Source: Karalla daura
Lineage: Eukaryota; Chordata; Actinopteri; Chaetodontiformes; Leiognathidae
DNA: 64,000 nt
Reading direction: 5' to 3'
Assembly (NCBI GenBank): GCA_029224185.1
Contig: CM055197.1
Span: forward strand, 19,519,257 to 19,583,256
Below the pieces are notes generated by a model. That model saw only the letters and a list, made by a program, of their open reading frames with translations, was not told where the DNA came from and searched no databases. Positions within the stretch are counted from its first letter, which is position 1; each line of letters begins with the position of its first letter. Below are positions 35,480 to 48,000 of the stretch, one piece after another. Position numbers and translations under genes: made by a program.

Positions 35480-37000
35480 AGGGAGTGATTCCGGGCCACT
35501 CCTTTCAAAATAAGAGCGGCGAGGAAAGCGGTATAGTGTTTTTTCGAAATAAAAGGGCACTCTTGGCAGATTTAACAAATACCAAACACAAACCGTCTCG
35601 AACTTTTAGAGCATGACGCAGACGACTAAGCCATTGTTTTCTTTTCTTCAGCACACCTTGCAACTCAGATATCAGAAACATGGTATCCGTAACATTATAA
35701 AACAAATCCAGGTGACACTTTTGAGGCAAACATGCCCCCTGTGGAGGTACCTTTTGCATTTAACGACACACAGCAATTCATTGCCCTACTGTACCAAAGA
35801 CACCTTCCTCGGTACATAACGTGACATGGAAAACGTGCAAACCACTATAGGACGCTCTATAATAGGTTATTACAAATTCAATTGAGTGCCCATATGCATG
35901 AGTTTTAATTCTAAAACGTGAGTGTATAACAATAAGCTTAATTACAATCACATTATATATCAATTTCTGATTTCAAGTGTACATTCTGTACAATTTACCT
36001 TTGCCTTTGTCTCTCATAACTTTGATGTCATGGGTTGGGTTGACTGTGACCTTCTGGCTCTTGTCTCTCCAGTAAGTCTCCAGACACTTTTCTTCTTAAC
36101 GGGGCCACTTTTTGTCTCAGACATTCTACTTATTTGAACTACTGTCTGTTGCATCTTTTGACCTTTTTGCTATCTGTAAAGAACGCTGAGCACTCCTCGA
36201 TTTGTGGCTCACTCTGTCAAACTATTCATTTAACTATGAGAAGCAAGCCATATGGCCTGAAAACCTAGATTAAATTTACACTGAAAGATAAGATTTGCCC
36301 TTCTTCTTTCACAAAACTCCAGCCACAGACTGCCGTGACAGAGGCCGAGGGCGTAAGTTCCAAACAGGATGCTCTGCATCTCTGCGTGATTTAGGCAGAT
36401 GAAGGTTGCAATGAGCCCATGCAAAAATGGTCTCTGCTGATAACACGGACCACATCTTCGCAGTCAATGACCCACTTATACTGTAGGTGGAAAATTCCCA
36501 CATCTCCTGCAACAGTGTAAATTAGACTTTAGACAGTACAGTGCAATGAAAATGAACACTACTGTTAATAATAAAAACAATTTAAAAACTTACGGAGCAT
36601 GATGAGAACAACCTGTGTAAATAAATGCAGGGAACACAAGTGTCCTTCCCTCATTCCTTGCCTTGTGTCAAGTGTTTCTAAGCATGTTCAGATATGTGTT
36701 TAGCCTTTCCTTGTCTTTGTTTTCGGCCTTACAGTTGCATCTTGCATCTGTACATCTGTATTTTCTCCTCCACTACGTCTTCACATGGTAAAATTTATAA
36801 GTGAAAATCCAATGTTGATGCAGCACATGTGAAACAATGCAATGAAGACTGACATGTTTCCCTGGAACAATGAACGGATTAATTATCATAAAAAACATGC
36901 TGAGTGATGATAAATGTTCAATTATGATGAATGAAGTAGGCACATATTAATTTCAGATGAATTTATTTGAAAAAAATCATTGAATTTCAAACATGAATTA
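35480..37000. other. Stretch between atp5mg and the Ig-domain gene
   Basis: No complete gene is seen. At about 36484-36560 the sequence repeats, with divergence, the block at 39706-39770 upstream of the Ig-domain gene, including the GGGAATTTTCC phrase. Possible coding fragments below 36485 contain stops soon after, so a decayed duplicate is more likely than a functional gene. Confidence 0.4.
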
Positions 37001-37028
37001 AGGACGTGGGAAGATGCCTGAGCCCTTT

Positions 37029-39545
37029 TCATCTTCTTTTGTATTTTACAGACAGGATGACTAAGTTGAGAAGGAGCAAGATAGTTTTGGCCAGCAGAAT
37101 CCAAAACCACGCCTGACCCAGCACACCTGTGTAGACACAGCCAGATGCAGATCGCACGTCAAGCAGATTTGTTTGGAGTAGTCATATAAAAGCCTCATGG
37201 TGTTTGAGAAACGTCTGAGCTCTCACCTGCTCTCGCCTGCCGCCGGCTGCAGTCAGGCCGTGGACTGCCATGTGTGGTCAGGGTGGATGTGGTCAAGTCA
37301 TCTGAAGACAAGATATTTTATCACACTCAACATGAATATGCTCAGTGATAGTGATAATGATAATGGCTGGATGGATGGATGGCATATCCAATATGTCCAT
37401 ATAGAATCTTTCATGATAGTCTAGCTGTAGGCTGCCGATCTGGATATATTTTTGCCTGTGGTACTTACTTCCCCAATCTGGTACCAGGATGTGAAAGGTG
37501 AGAAACCAGTGAGAATTATCTTTATAGAATTATAAAAATAATGGAACCCAGAACATTTAGTAATGTTATGGTTCATTTTGAGCACATTGCTCGTGCCCTT
37601 TCATGCTTATCCGACAACCACACACAGGCTTAAGGCTGAGTGGTTGTCATGCCTGTCACCCAAATGAATGATCACTGACTTTACTTTCCTTGAAAGACAA
37701 CACAGTACAGCAACTTTCCCCTGAACAGATTGAAAGGAGGACTCAGATGTTGAGGAAAAACCAGGGGAGCGTACAGCTTCACTGGACTTCTAGATCCCCT
37801 GTGAATGTGGTACTATAAAAACCTGTTACAATTGTCATTTTGCAACGGCTGTCGGCCCATGCTTACCTGCATCTTACCTGCTATTTCAATTGAGACCTGT
37901 TTGCTGATGGTATCGGGCGGCTGGGTCATGCAGTAGTAATAGCCTGTGTCAGCCTGTGTCGTGGAGCTGATTCTCAGAGCCATGGTAGCATTGGGGAAAG
38001 GGTAAATGATGCTGAGAAGACACTCCTTGTCCTAGGGCAGAAAAACAGTTTTCATGAAGACATGAAAATACACTTTAAGACCTCTTCCAAGTGACCACAA
38101 CCCTGTCCGGCTCACTGGATTGGAAAGTGCACAGTTGTGCCTCCAGTTTAGACAGACACAGTGGTGGTGTTGTGGTGCACTGGAAGGCTCAAGAAAACAC
38201 CTCTGGCAAGGCAGCAATGTGTGAAATTAAACCACGAGAAGTCATAAAACTGTTTTTTCATCTGTTCTTTCACATAGGGCTCTGACAGAACACATCTAAT
38301 GGTAGTTCCATGCCAAACTCAGCATTCTAACCTTATCTTTTGTTGTAAAATGAGTTCAATTATAAAGGTAAAAAGGTAAAATATAATTTTATAAAGGTAA
38401 AATGTTCAAATCTGTCATTAGAACAGCGGTTTAGAATCTGATTGAAAAGAAAGGAAGAAAATGCCTGAAGAAACTATCAGAAGTACATCTAACTGGACTA
38501 TTGATTTCTTCATACCTGGTCATCACATCACATTATAGCATCGACATGCCAAGAGTTGTAAACCATCCAGCAAATCAAGACAGTCATTAACATCGACATT
38601 AACAACAAGAGAATAGCTTCGCTTTAAGCTTCACTTACATTTGACAGGAGTTTCAGTGCACGTCAAGCTTTATATCATGATGGAAAACAATATATAGGTT
38701 GGAACACTCTTTTTTTAATCAATTTAATAAAATGAATGGAAATGCCCACCCCTTGTACACCCTTTCTCCACAGCTGTGCGACATGATGCGGTCTCAAACA
38801 CGTGAACTCACAGGTCAGGTTGAAGCTCCCTCCAGCTGGAACCACACTGTCAGTTTTATACATACTCACGAGAGCTCCATTGTCATACCCTGCACAAGAC
38901 ACTTGGACAGAAGGCAGACATCAAATTATCACATTTATCTTGAGAGGCCGAAAATAGTTTTAACATTTTTTTTTTTTACTGAATTACACTGAAGACAGTC
39001 TGGCTCAGGAACAACTACTGTTAGTTACCTCAGGCACTTTAAAAGAGTGAGGAAACCGTATTCATTTTAATCTCAAGCTCCTATCAAGGTTATGGTGGGT
39101 ATTTACACAGCAGACATAGTTTCTCACAAAAGGAAAACTTAACCGTCACTTAATGATAGATATTTGTGCACTCCTCTTAAACTTTTTACATTAGAATAGA
39201 GTATGAAGTTTTTATTGTCATTGTAACAGAACGGCAAATACTACAACAAAGGTGCAACTTGATGCCTCAAGTTTTGTCTACAGTGCAGAAAAATCCCCGT
39301 TTCAGGGATTATTTGCTATACAATTTAACCGTTAATATACCCAATGCCTACCCAGTGGTGTTCCAAGCTGTACATATACACAAACAGCAAAAAAAATACA
39401 AAGATAAACGCGAACTGTCTTTTTTACACAGGAACAAATAAATAAGAAGCACTGGTCTTAATTAATACTAGTGCTAATAATAGTTATTGACAAACTTACC
39501 TTCAGTTTTAATGGAGCACAACAAACTGAAAACTAGAAACGACAT
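37029..39545 (-). CDS. Single Ig-domain membrane protein with a charged transmembrane segment (unnamed)
   Basis: I do not recognise this gene as a named orthologue. Four exons, 39545-39500, 38889-38750, 38031-37878 and 37126-37029, keep frame and give about 145 residues. The exon 2 donor could instead be after 38759, removing three residues. Exon 1 encodes a signal-peptide-like MSFLVFSLLCSIKTE. Exons 2 and 3 form one Ig fold: first cysteine in FNLTCEF, tryptophan in AQLWRKG and second cysteine in ADTGYYYC, about 57 residues apart. Exon 4 encodes AWFWILLAKTILLLLNLVIL, a membrane helix with a central lysine, then a tail of about six residues (SVKYKRR) with no signalling motif. Such receptors normally pair with acidic, ITAM-bearing partners. 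The helix resembles TCR-beta segments (ILLGK type). Its position by atp5mg recalls the mammalian CD3 neighbourhood, but CD3 chains have acidic helices and ITAMs, so it is not CD3. Confidence 0.7.
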
Positions 39546-39705
39546 GTTGATTCCACTGTGTTCGTCTTTACTCCAGCCTCTACTGCCGCACTGATGACAT
39601 GACTGCACGCCGACAGGGGCTGGGGGTTTAAATGCCAGACAGGATGCACACCCCTGCATCATTTTAACTGATGAGGGACAATTGCCTATTCATATGGCAG
39701 GCAGT

Positions 39706-39722
39706 GATGGGAAAATTCCCGC
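39706..39722 (-). promoter_or_regulatory. NF-kB/Rel-like site upstream of the Ig-domain gene
   Basis: The minus strand reads GGGAATTTTCCC about 165 bp before the start codon, fitting the kB consensus GGRRNNYYCC. The same site and flanks are present again at about 36486-36496. Function is inferred from motif and location only. Confidence 0.4.
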
Positions 39723-40179
39723 TTGTGCTAAATTAGACTTTAGAAAGCACAGTGGGAACGAACATTACAGCTGATGTTGGTTAAAAAGAAAAAGAGAAAA
39801 AAATAAGATAGAATACTTCTACAGGTCTGAGTCTGAAAGTCTACTAAAACAACCTTGCTTACATTTTCAGAATTTATAATGAAATATATGAAAATAATAT
39901 GTATCTCCTTGTAAAATCAGTTTAGAGGTGAAACAAACATGGTGGAAATGTCGATGTATACTATTATTAAATTCTACTTTACACACTATGGTTATTTTGT
40001 TTTTATGCATCGATTTATGGAAACATTTCTTTTTCCTTTCATTCTTTGAGCATCTTTGTGTAAAGGAGGTTCGTGTTCTGGCAGGTGCCTGATATAATAT
40101 GTATCCCTGAAATCTGAAAGTATAAGTAGCTTTACTACTCTGTAAATACCACTACTACTCTGTCAATAGAAGAGTGGAT

Positions 40180-41155
40180 ATACTGTATGATTGCCTCGGG
40201 AGCCTCGACCCCCCCCCACCACTTTACGCAGGACCAGATTTTCGTGCCGCTATTCTCCACAGCAGTTACGCTCAGCTCATGCGTAGGCGCCGCTGCGCAG
40301 CGCCTCTCTTACGTAAAGTGCAGTAGGACCAGCGTCGAGGCTGTTCAGCTGGTTAGCCAAACATCCACAGAAAAGAGATGAGCAGGGAAACCAGACGAAG
40401 AAAATGAGGACATGTTACCCCAGGCTAGAGCAATAGCGACCGAATGAAAATCTCTCGGAGTACGTAACGTCTTTCTTTTGTCCAACTTTCCACGTATTGG
40501 TTTGTTAATGCAGGGAGCTGTGCTCACGACTGACTGTTTGTATGGGCAGAAATTCAGCGTTAGCCAACCCGGGCTAGTTAGCTCGTGCTAGCCAGCGTTA
40601 GCGCCTCTCGGGGGCTACGTCTTGACGCCAGGAAACGCTAGCTCGGCTGTTATCTTTCGCTTCTCCGCTCCAGACCTCTTCGCGTCCGCTGTTCTGCCCC
40701 GTTCGCGCTCTCTCCCCCTCTCGCTCGACTCGTTTCGGGTCCGCTTCGGCGGGGCTAACGTTGCGAGGCCAAACAATCACACACAAAACTCCTGTGGCCT
40801 AAGCCCAACTTCCTGCGTTGCCTCGCTCGATTGATAGTTTGACGTGCAACGACAACGCGTTGTTTGGGAGGGGGGCTTCTAAAACGGGCCGCCGGCTGAC
40901 ATCTGGCTGCCATTATGTGTGTTTTGAACAGTCGAGACGAGGCAGCCGCCGCTCCTCGGGTGTTGAAATGTGCTGCAGTGCTCGTAGCTAACGTTAGCTC
41001 CCCGGGCAAGCCTGCAGCTCCTCCGACACTTCACAGACCACAGCGGCTCGACTGCTTTTTTTCCCCTTCCCTCTTTGCTCCCAACTCCGAACCGCTGGCG
41101 CCTCGTTCCCTCGGAAAAGCGCAGTTTTAGCCCGTCGGCCCGCCTCCCCAGACGC
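40180..41155 (+). promoter_or_regulatory. CpG-rich block with probable csnk1g2 non-coding first exon
   Basis: A GC- and CpG-rich block ends in a near-perfect donor: ACGCT followed by GTAAGT at 41156. A matching acceptor, CCCCCTCAG ending at 44875, precedes the csnk1g2 start codon by about 195 bp. A first exon ending at 41155 spliced to 44876 would give a 3.7-kb first intron. The transcription start was not located. Confidence 0.45.
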
Positions 41156-42390
41156 TGTAAGTCACGTCGAGGGTCGAGGTGGAGGTGGTGCGGCCGGAGC
41201 TGGTCATCTGGGGGAGTGTGGGTGGTGGAACAAGGCCACGGTGGAGCAGCTCTATGTTGTGTTGCCCCTTAAGAGAGATCTCACCAACGTGTACCAAGTG
41301 ACAGTGAACCTGCTCAAATTCCAGTGCTTTCACATGAGTTTGCTAGTTCTATGATAAGGTGCCATGGACGCACAAAGTGGGGAAAATCCTGAGGGACAGG
41401 TTCAAGTAAAGGCACTGCAAGTATGCAGTGGACGATACACCACCATTTGAAGTGGTTGCTAGATATTTGTTTTTCTTTGACTGAGGGTATCTCTGTTAAA
41501 GGATGCCTGACGTTGGGCGAGATGCAGCCTGTGGTTTCTTAGATCCTCTTCCGTTACACAGAGCCCAGTGAGTTCCATAATTTGATTTCGGGAACACTTT
41601 CGGAGCTGACAGACTTGAGAGCAGGGCTAATTCGGCCCGCATTGTGTTCGTGTTGGTCCGAGGAGTTGGATCCCTCCTCCCGTCCATTCTCTCCCATCTG
41701 TACAGCTGCCACGGGTCCGGCGTCGGCGTGGAACGAGGGCGATCTTGAGGGCGATCTTGGGGGGGTTGACTCAGTGGCTTAGTGATGGAGGTTGGGTTGA
41801 CCGTCTGTGGTGTGCCGCGTGTGGGGCGGCCGCCGTTCGGAGCCCAGGCTGCTCCCAGGTCGGTAGACGCAGTGAACGACCACCAACTTTCACCGCTCAG
41901 GTTGTCTGGACCAGATCCAAGGCCCCAGGAGGCAAGTCGCCGCAGACAACAACTCCCATGTTTTCCCTCCCAGAGCCTCAGAAACGGTGTTTTCGATGTT
42001 TGCTAGATTGCATCAGAGGCTGTGACGAAAGAAAGAAAACAGGGATTTTACACTTTGAAAGATATTAAAAGGGAGAGACGAAACATATCTTGGCTCCCCA
42101 CTAGTGCACACACACACACACACACACAGCAGCCAACCAGTATAAAAACAACTAGTTTGAGCACGTTCAACCAAACGTCTTGGCCCGACGTGCCACATTT
42201 AAGCAAGAATCGCAAACTCCCTGTTTAGCTGAGGCCAAAGATAGCATGTGGGAGAGACGTTGCCTCTCGTTTTGTGCAGGCCTAACCCCGTCTCGTATGT
42301 GGCCTATACAGCAGCGCCATTGATTTTCTTTGCTTTTTTTCTCACTGTCAGTTGCTCAATCTAGCGGAGGCCTCCGTGGGAGAGAGAGAG

Positions 42391-42418
42391 AGGGGGGGAG
42401 GGGGGGGGGGGGGGGGGG
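42391..42418. repeat. Poly-G tract
   Basis: A (GA)n run leads into a G-rich tract with a single A interruption, ending in about 19 uninterrupted G bases. It is a candidate G-quadruplex. Confidence 0.9.
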
Positions 42419-43684
42419 CACGCTGTTTGACCTGCTGCAGCGGATGTAATTAAAGGCACCGGTCTAACTTCAGTCGGGGGCGAAGCGCCGTTTAACTTTA
42501 TTACGGAATCCGATTTTGGGAGCCGCGTTGGGTCGAGCTCGGAGCGGCCCAATTCCACTCATTTGATCACCTCGGCGGAGCGCAGGGCTCGCACAAACAA
42601 GAAATCGTGTTCCCAGGCAAGGGGCTCGAGCGGTTTTACGCGGCCCAGGAGCTGTATCTGCGAGGGTTTTCCAGCTTTCAGCCTCTGCCTCTTTTCATCG
42701 AATACGCAAAACCCGGCCAGCAGCTGTCGGGCGTTTACTAGTTGATGTGGCTGGATGAAATCAGAATGTCAATACCCGACCAGACTGTGATCGACCAGTG
42801 GCGTTTGTACAACCACTGTGGCACGCTGTGACGCTTCTGGTAGCTACAGTAGAGGAGCAGCTTGGGTAGAAATCCATGCTCACGCCCGTCCCCCCTCGCA
42901 TGGCCTCGGGGTGGGGGGGTGGGGTCGTGTTATTTCGGTTAATGACATCAGAGGAGACGCGTTGACGCGCTCGGCATTGTCCACTATCTCGGACGTTTCC
43001 TCCTCTTCCTCCTCGCCGTTGTCCTTCTCTGTGGTTTTCCCCACGTCGTTTCTTACGAGTAAGGACGTGGTCCCGAACCTCCCACACAGCGATTTGGTAC
43101 CTTCAGGCTCACTGACAACCAGACCAGGAACAGCCGGAACGTGCGTTTAGTGTCCCGTAAATCATTCGTCATGCGGCCAATCAAATCTCGCAAATGCCTC
43201 GCTCGGATGAATATTTAATTTTCACCGACAGTTGCAGTTTCCAAGCCGTTCTAACTGAAGTCCTGCACGTTAGCCTATGTGGTGATGAGGGTAAGGAACT
43301 TGTAGAGGACTCGTCGAAGCCAACGACCAAGCTCTGCCGCCTTTCGAATCAGTTTCACCTGCGCACGCGAGGCGTATTCGGTCGAACACGCGGAAGCCAG
43401 GCCGCGGGGGTTGGGGCGAAGAGAGGGGAGGTGAGGCCGGGAGGAAGGATTTCGATGTCAAGGGAAAGACTGAGAGTACGGAGGGAAAGTCTGAGGAGAA
43501 AAGGAAGGAACTGGAGGTGTTTGGCTGGGTGTTATTATTAGAAGAAGAAATGAGGAACACCGGAGAACGCGTCCTGTCCTCCTGGAGGAACATTTGGCCT
43601 GGTTTCTGTGACAAGTCAAAGCTGTCGGTCCGTTAGTGACCGCTCTGAATGCTCTCAAACGTCTTGCGAAACGAAAACGGCGCA

Positions 43685-43974
43685 CAGCGGAACCTCGAGA
43701 TACGAAATGAATGCGTTCTGGAGGGGCTTTCCAATCTTACAATTTCGTATTATGAAAATGCCAAAACTCATACAAATTTACACTTTACACGAAAATAGTC
43801 GTATAAAGTGTAAATATACGACTGTTTTGATATAATGTTATGATATACGACTGTTTATAAGTGTAAACAGGACTTGGAGGACTTGATTTTGTTTTCGTAC
43901 TTAAATGGTACTAAAATTTCTTCGAAGGCTGAATTTTTTGAATAAAAGGGTGTTTGTAATTTGAGGTTCCACTG
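43685..43974. mobile_element. Tigger/pogo-like MITE
   Basis: The left end CAGCGGAACCTCGAGATACG and the reverse complement of the right end (CAGTGGAACCTCAAATTACA) form terminal inverted repeats matching at about 16 of 20 positions. TA follows the right end, as expected for a TA target site. The ~290-bp AT-rich interior has internal repeats (TATACGACTGTTT copies near 43836 and 43851) and no coding capacity, so it is non-autonomous. CAGTGGAACCTC-type ends are typical of Tigger elements. Confidence 0.7.
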
Positions 43975-45069
43975 TAGTTGAATCTTGAAGATCTTAATCT
44001 GTTAATACTAATTGAGTGGTTTGTAACCTCTTTGGAACATCCCTTTCACACACAGAGGTTGCTTCATGAATTCAGTTCATAGTTGCTACTGTCTGTGATC
44101 TCTCCAAGGAACCGCCTGAAGCCACTGGTCAAATCTCCAGTAAAATGAGCCATTCGATCCTTTTTAAACGGACCCAAGTTGTGTGACCCAAAAGTCCGGT
44201 GTTTTCCATCAGATAGTGAAACCCAGCTTCATTTTGGTGGCTTTGTCGGATCGTAATGTGCATTGTTTTGCTCCGTATGTCTCCCAGGTGGCACGTCCCA
44301 TCCTCACTCCGCTGCATTTCTCGGGCCGAGGGACCGAAGCTCCGGCCGCCGTCCAGTAGGACCGACGCTCCGTGTCACGGTGGACGGGTGCCGAGCGCAG
44401 TGTCTCCAGGATCACGCCCCCCCGAAGCCGGCCGACCGAGACATATGGCAATAAATGAAACACCTGCGGCCCAGATACCAGGAGGGGAGGAAGCGGGAGC
44501 CTCTGAGCGCCTCTAGTCTGTGCCCTAACGCCAACGCGCTCGCTGTGAAGGTCTGGCCGGGGTCCGGCCGCTGTCATGTCCCGTCCTGAAGCTAGCGCAG
44601 CTTCCCGCTCTCACGTAGCATGTTAGCGTATGGCTAGTGGCGCATGGTGACAGGTCAGGACGTTAAGCTCCCCTCCATCACCATCTCTGGCCCCTGCAAG
44701 GGGGTGTCAAGCGTTCGGTAGTGGAGCCCCTCACCCTTTCATCTCTCCATCTCTCTTTCATGTAGCCATCTATCCACCCATCCATCCACCCACCCGCCCG
44801 ACGATCATCGCATCTCACATCATCACGCTCGTGTCATCTGTCCGAAGATCAGTGATCGTCTCCCGTCCCCCTCAGTTCAGCTAGATTGTCCGCCGTTCAG
44901 TTCCTGGTCTGTGCGGAGTCGAGGTGAAACGCCAGCGCGAGTGACGTCTTGGCCCGGGAACGGACGGGGCTGACGTCTCGATAGCCGAGCCAGCAGGCGG
45001 TCGTTTTGGCAGTTGTTTTTGTTGCATGGAATCGGCTTAACCGTGGAGAGGCCGGGCTACCACAAACTG

Positions 45070-48000
45070 ATGGACTTTGACAAGCGGGGCGTCGGGGGAG
45101 GAGGGGGTGGTGGCGGGGGAGGCGGAGGAGGAGGAGGAGGAGGAGGCGGAGGCGGAGGAGGGAAAGGGGAGGCGGAGGAGGGCAAGAGGATGTCCGGGAA
45201 GACTGGGAGCCGATCGGGCCACAGCAGCCGAGGCACCGGCTCCAACTCTGGGGTCCTCATGGTCGGGCCGAACTTCCGCGTGGGGAAAAAGATCGGCTGT
45301 GGGAACTTCGGGGAGCTGCGGCTCGGAAAGAACCTGTACACCAATGAATATGTGGCCATCAAACTGGTAAAACCCTCTCCCTGTGTATAGGTGGTAGAAC
45401 AGCACGCCACATGGCGAGAAGCCTAGGATCTCATCACAACATTCGAATCACTCTTTGTTTTCCAATTCGAACCATCTTCTCCTGCAGGAGCCTATTAAGT
45501 CCCGGGCGCCACAACTCCACCTAGAATATCGCTTCTACAAACAGCTGGGGAGTTCAGGTAAGAAGCACTGATGAGACCGCTCAGGTTTGACGGAGGAGGC
45601 GGCCATGTTGGCTTCATGTAGCATGAACGCCTCGCCCAATTTCTGTGTCACAACATCCCAAAAGAAGCGTCATTTTATCTTGTGGGAGGTTCATCCCCAC
45701 ACACACACACACACACACACACTCCCAGCCCAGACAATGAGTTGGATCTGCAACATGCCAAAACCACATGATGGATTTCCCCCAAAATCCAAGAATTGTG
45801 ACGCCCCAGCCGAAAGCCGGGGTTTCAGAATTCCGTTCGCAAATGCAGCACATTAGCAGGCGCGGCCTTTGCTCCCGGGAGCAGGAGTCGGTTCGGGCGT
45901 CGCTCGCCCACATTTGGCAGCAATCTGTCACTGTAGTCACCGTAGCTCCATCCATAAAATCAAGCACCTTTTAAAAACATGATGTTTTTACATTTCAAGT
46001 TGATAAAAATGTACTAGAAATAAGACGTCAACATACGATGAAAGAATCATGTCAAGTGGTGATCCGAGAACAGTTTTGAGAAAACTTGACTTTGACTTTG
46101 TTTGGTAGGAGTTGGTTGTATGACCAACATCGTTAGTGGTTGTATTTTTCATCTTTTTGAAAAAAAAGTCACATTCTGAATAATTTGCACGCTCTCTTGC
46201 ATCTCCTCCTCCTCCTCCTCCTCCAGCAATGCTGGACCCGCTCACACCGTCTTGTAGTCGATTTGATTCGTGATGATTTGTGTTGAAATTGGCAACGCCG
46301 AGCCCCCGGGGGCCTCGGAGGCCTTCTCGGCCGTGTGTCGCAACGGATGCGGCGGCGACCCGTGATGATTCCGACCCCTGCTCTCCCATGTGTCCATCCA
46401 GAGGGCGTCCCCCAGGTGTTCTATTTCGGACCGTGCGGCAAATACAACGCCATGGTCCTGGAGCTGCTGGGACCCAGCTTAGAAGACTTGTTTGACCTCT
46501 GTGACCGGACCTTCTCTCTGAAGACTGTACTCATGATAGCCATACAGCTGGTGAGTACCGATCGGAACCGTTTCCCCTACCTCTCCAGTCCGTCGTTGCA
46601 TCACATCGAGTCCTGGCTTCTTCATTTTTTTCCCCCCACCCCTCAGATAACCCGCATGGAGTTTGTCCACACCAGAAGTCTGATCTATCGAGACGTGAAG
46701 CCGGAGAACTTCCTGGTGGGCCGGCCCGGCTCCAAGCGCCAGCACACCATCCACATCATAGACTTCGGCCTGGCGAAGGAGTACATCGACCCGGAGACCA
46801 AGAAGCACATCCCGTACCGAGAACACAAGAGTCTGACCGGGACCGCCAGATACATGAGCATCAACACGCACCTGGGGAAAGGTGAGCGCGCCGCCGCCGC
46901 CGCGCCGAACGTAGCCGGGCGCGTCGCGGATCGTTCGCCGAGCCGCGAGCTCCGCCGGCCACCCTGAGCCTCCGCTGTCCTTTCAGAGCAAAGCCGGCGG
47001 GACGACCTGGAGGCCCTCGGTCACATGTTCATGTACTTCCTGCGAGGCAGCCTGCCCTGGCAGGGACTCAAGGTGAGGCGGGAGGGCAGACGCGTCGCTA
47101 GCCACCGGGAGGGGGACGTCCCGCGCGCCCCCCCCCCCCCCCCCCGCGCAGAACGTAGGCGTCCGTCCTGTCCGTGGCCGTCCTCAGCCGCCTCCTCCCT
47201 CTCTCAATCCCCAGGCCGACACCCTGAAGGAGCGTTACCAGAAGATCGGAGACACTAAGAGAGACACGCCCATCGAGGTGCTCTGCGAGAGCTTCCCAGG
47301 TGCGCGCACGCACAGCCCCGCGGGACGGCCACTGGCTCGGGCCTGCGTATGTTGATCCGCCCGCTTTTGTGTGTGTGTGTGTGTGTGTGTGTGAATCTGT
47401 GCGCGTGTGTGGATGCAACAGAAGAGATGGCCACCTACTTGCGGTACGTGCGTCGGCTGGACTTCTTCGAGAAGCCCGACTACGACTACCTGAGGAAGCT
47501 TTTCACGGACCTGTTCGACCGCAACGGCTACATCTTCGACTACCAGTACGACTGGACCGGGAAGCCCCTGGTGAGTGACCGCCTTTGCCTCCGCACCACT
47601 GGAGCCCGGTATTCAGGCTCCGTCCCGGACTAACGCGTACATGATGCTCCTCCTCCTCCTCCTCCTCCTCCTCCTCCTCCTCCGCTCAGCCCACTCCCAT
47701 CGGCCCCGTGGCCAGCGAGACGCCGCTCCAGACCGGCAACAGGGAGAAAGCGCCGCAGACCAAAAATCAGGTACGCACGCCACCCCCCCCCCGCCCTCTC
47801 TCTCTGTCTCAGCAGCCGACGCGAGTGCGCCCCGGCCCCCACTCTCCCGCCGCCTCCTCCTCCTCACTCCCCTCATCTTGCCCGTTTGCCCGACTGGAGG
47901 ACAGCCGCCGGTCCCGGCCCGAGCCCTCTGCCGCGAGTCTCACCCGTAATGCTGCGTGACGGCAGTGGCACGTCCCGTGTCCGAAACCACCCCCTAACCC

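Larger units (their letters stand above)
41160..44870. other. Probable first intron of csnk1g2
   Basis: No exon of a recognised gene is seen. It holds further GC-rich patches (42540-42700, 42900-43100), a poly-G tract near 42391-42418 and a Tigger-like MITE at 43685-43974. Confidence 0.4.

Noticed and set aside
36230..36512. Possible functional second Ig-type exon below the duplicated upstream block
   Set aside because: Every frame meets a stop without an Ig cysteine/tryptophan pattern; kept only as a possible degraded duplicate.
37029..39545. Identification of the Ig-domain gene as CD3 gamma/delta or epsilon because of the atp5mg neighbourhood
   Set aside because: CD3 chains have an acidic residue in the membrane helix and an ITAM tail; this protein has a lysine and almost no tail.
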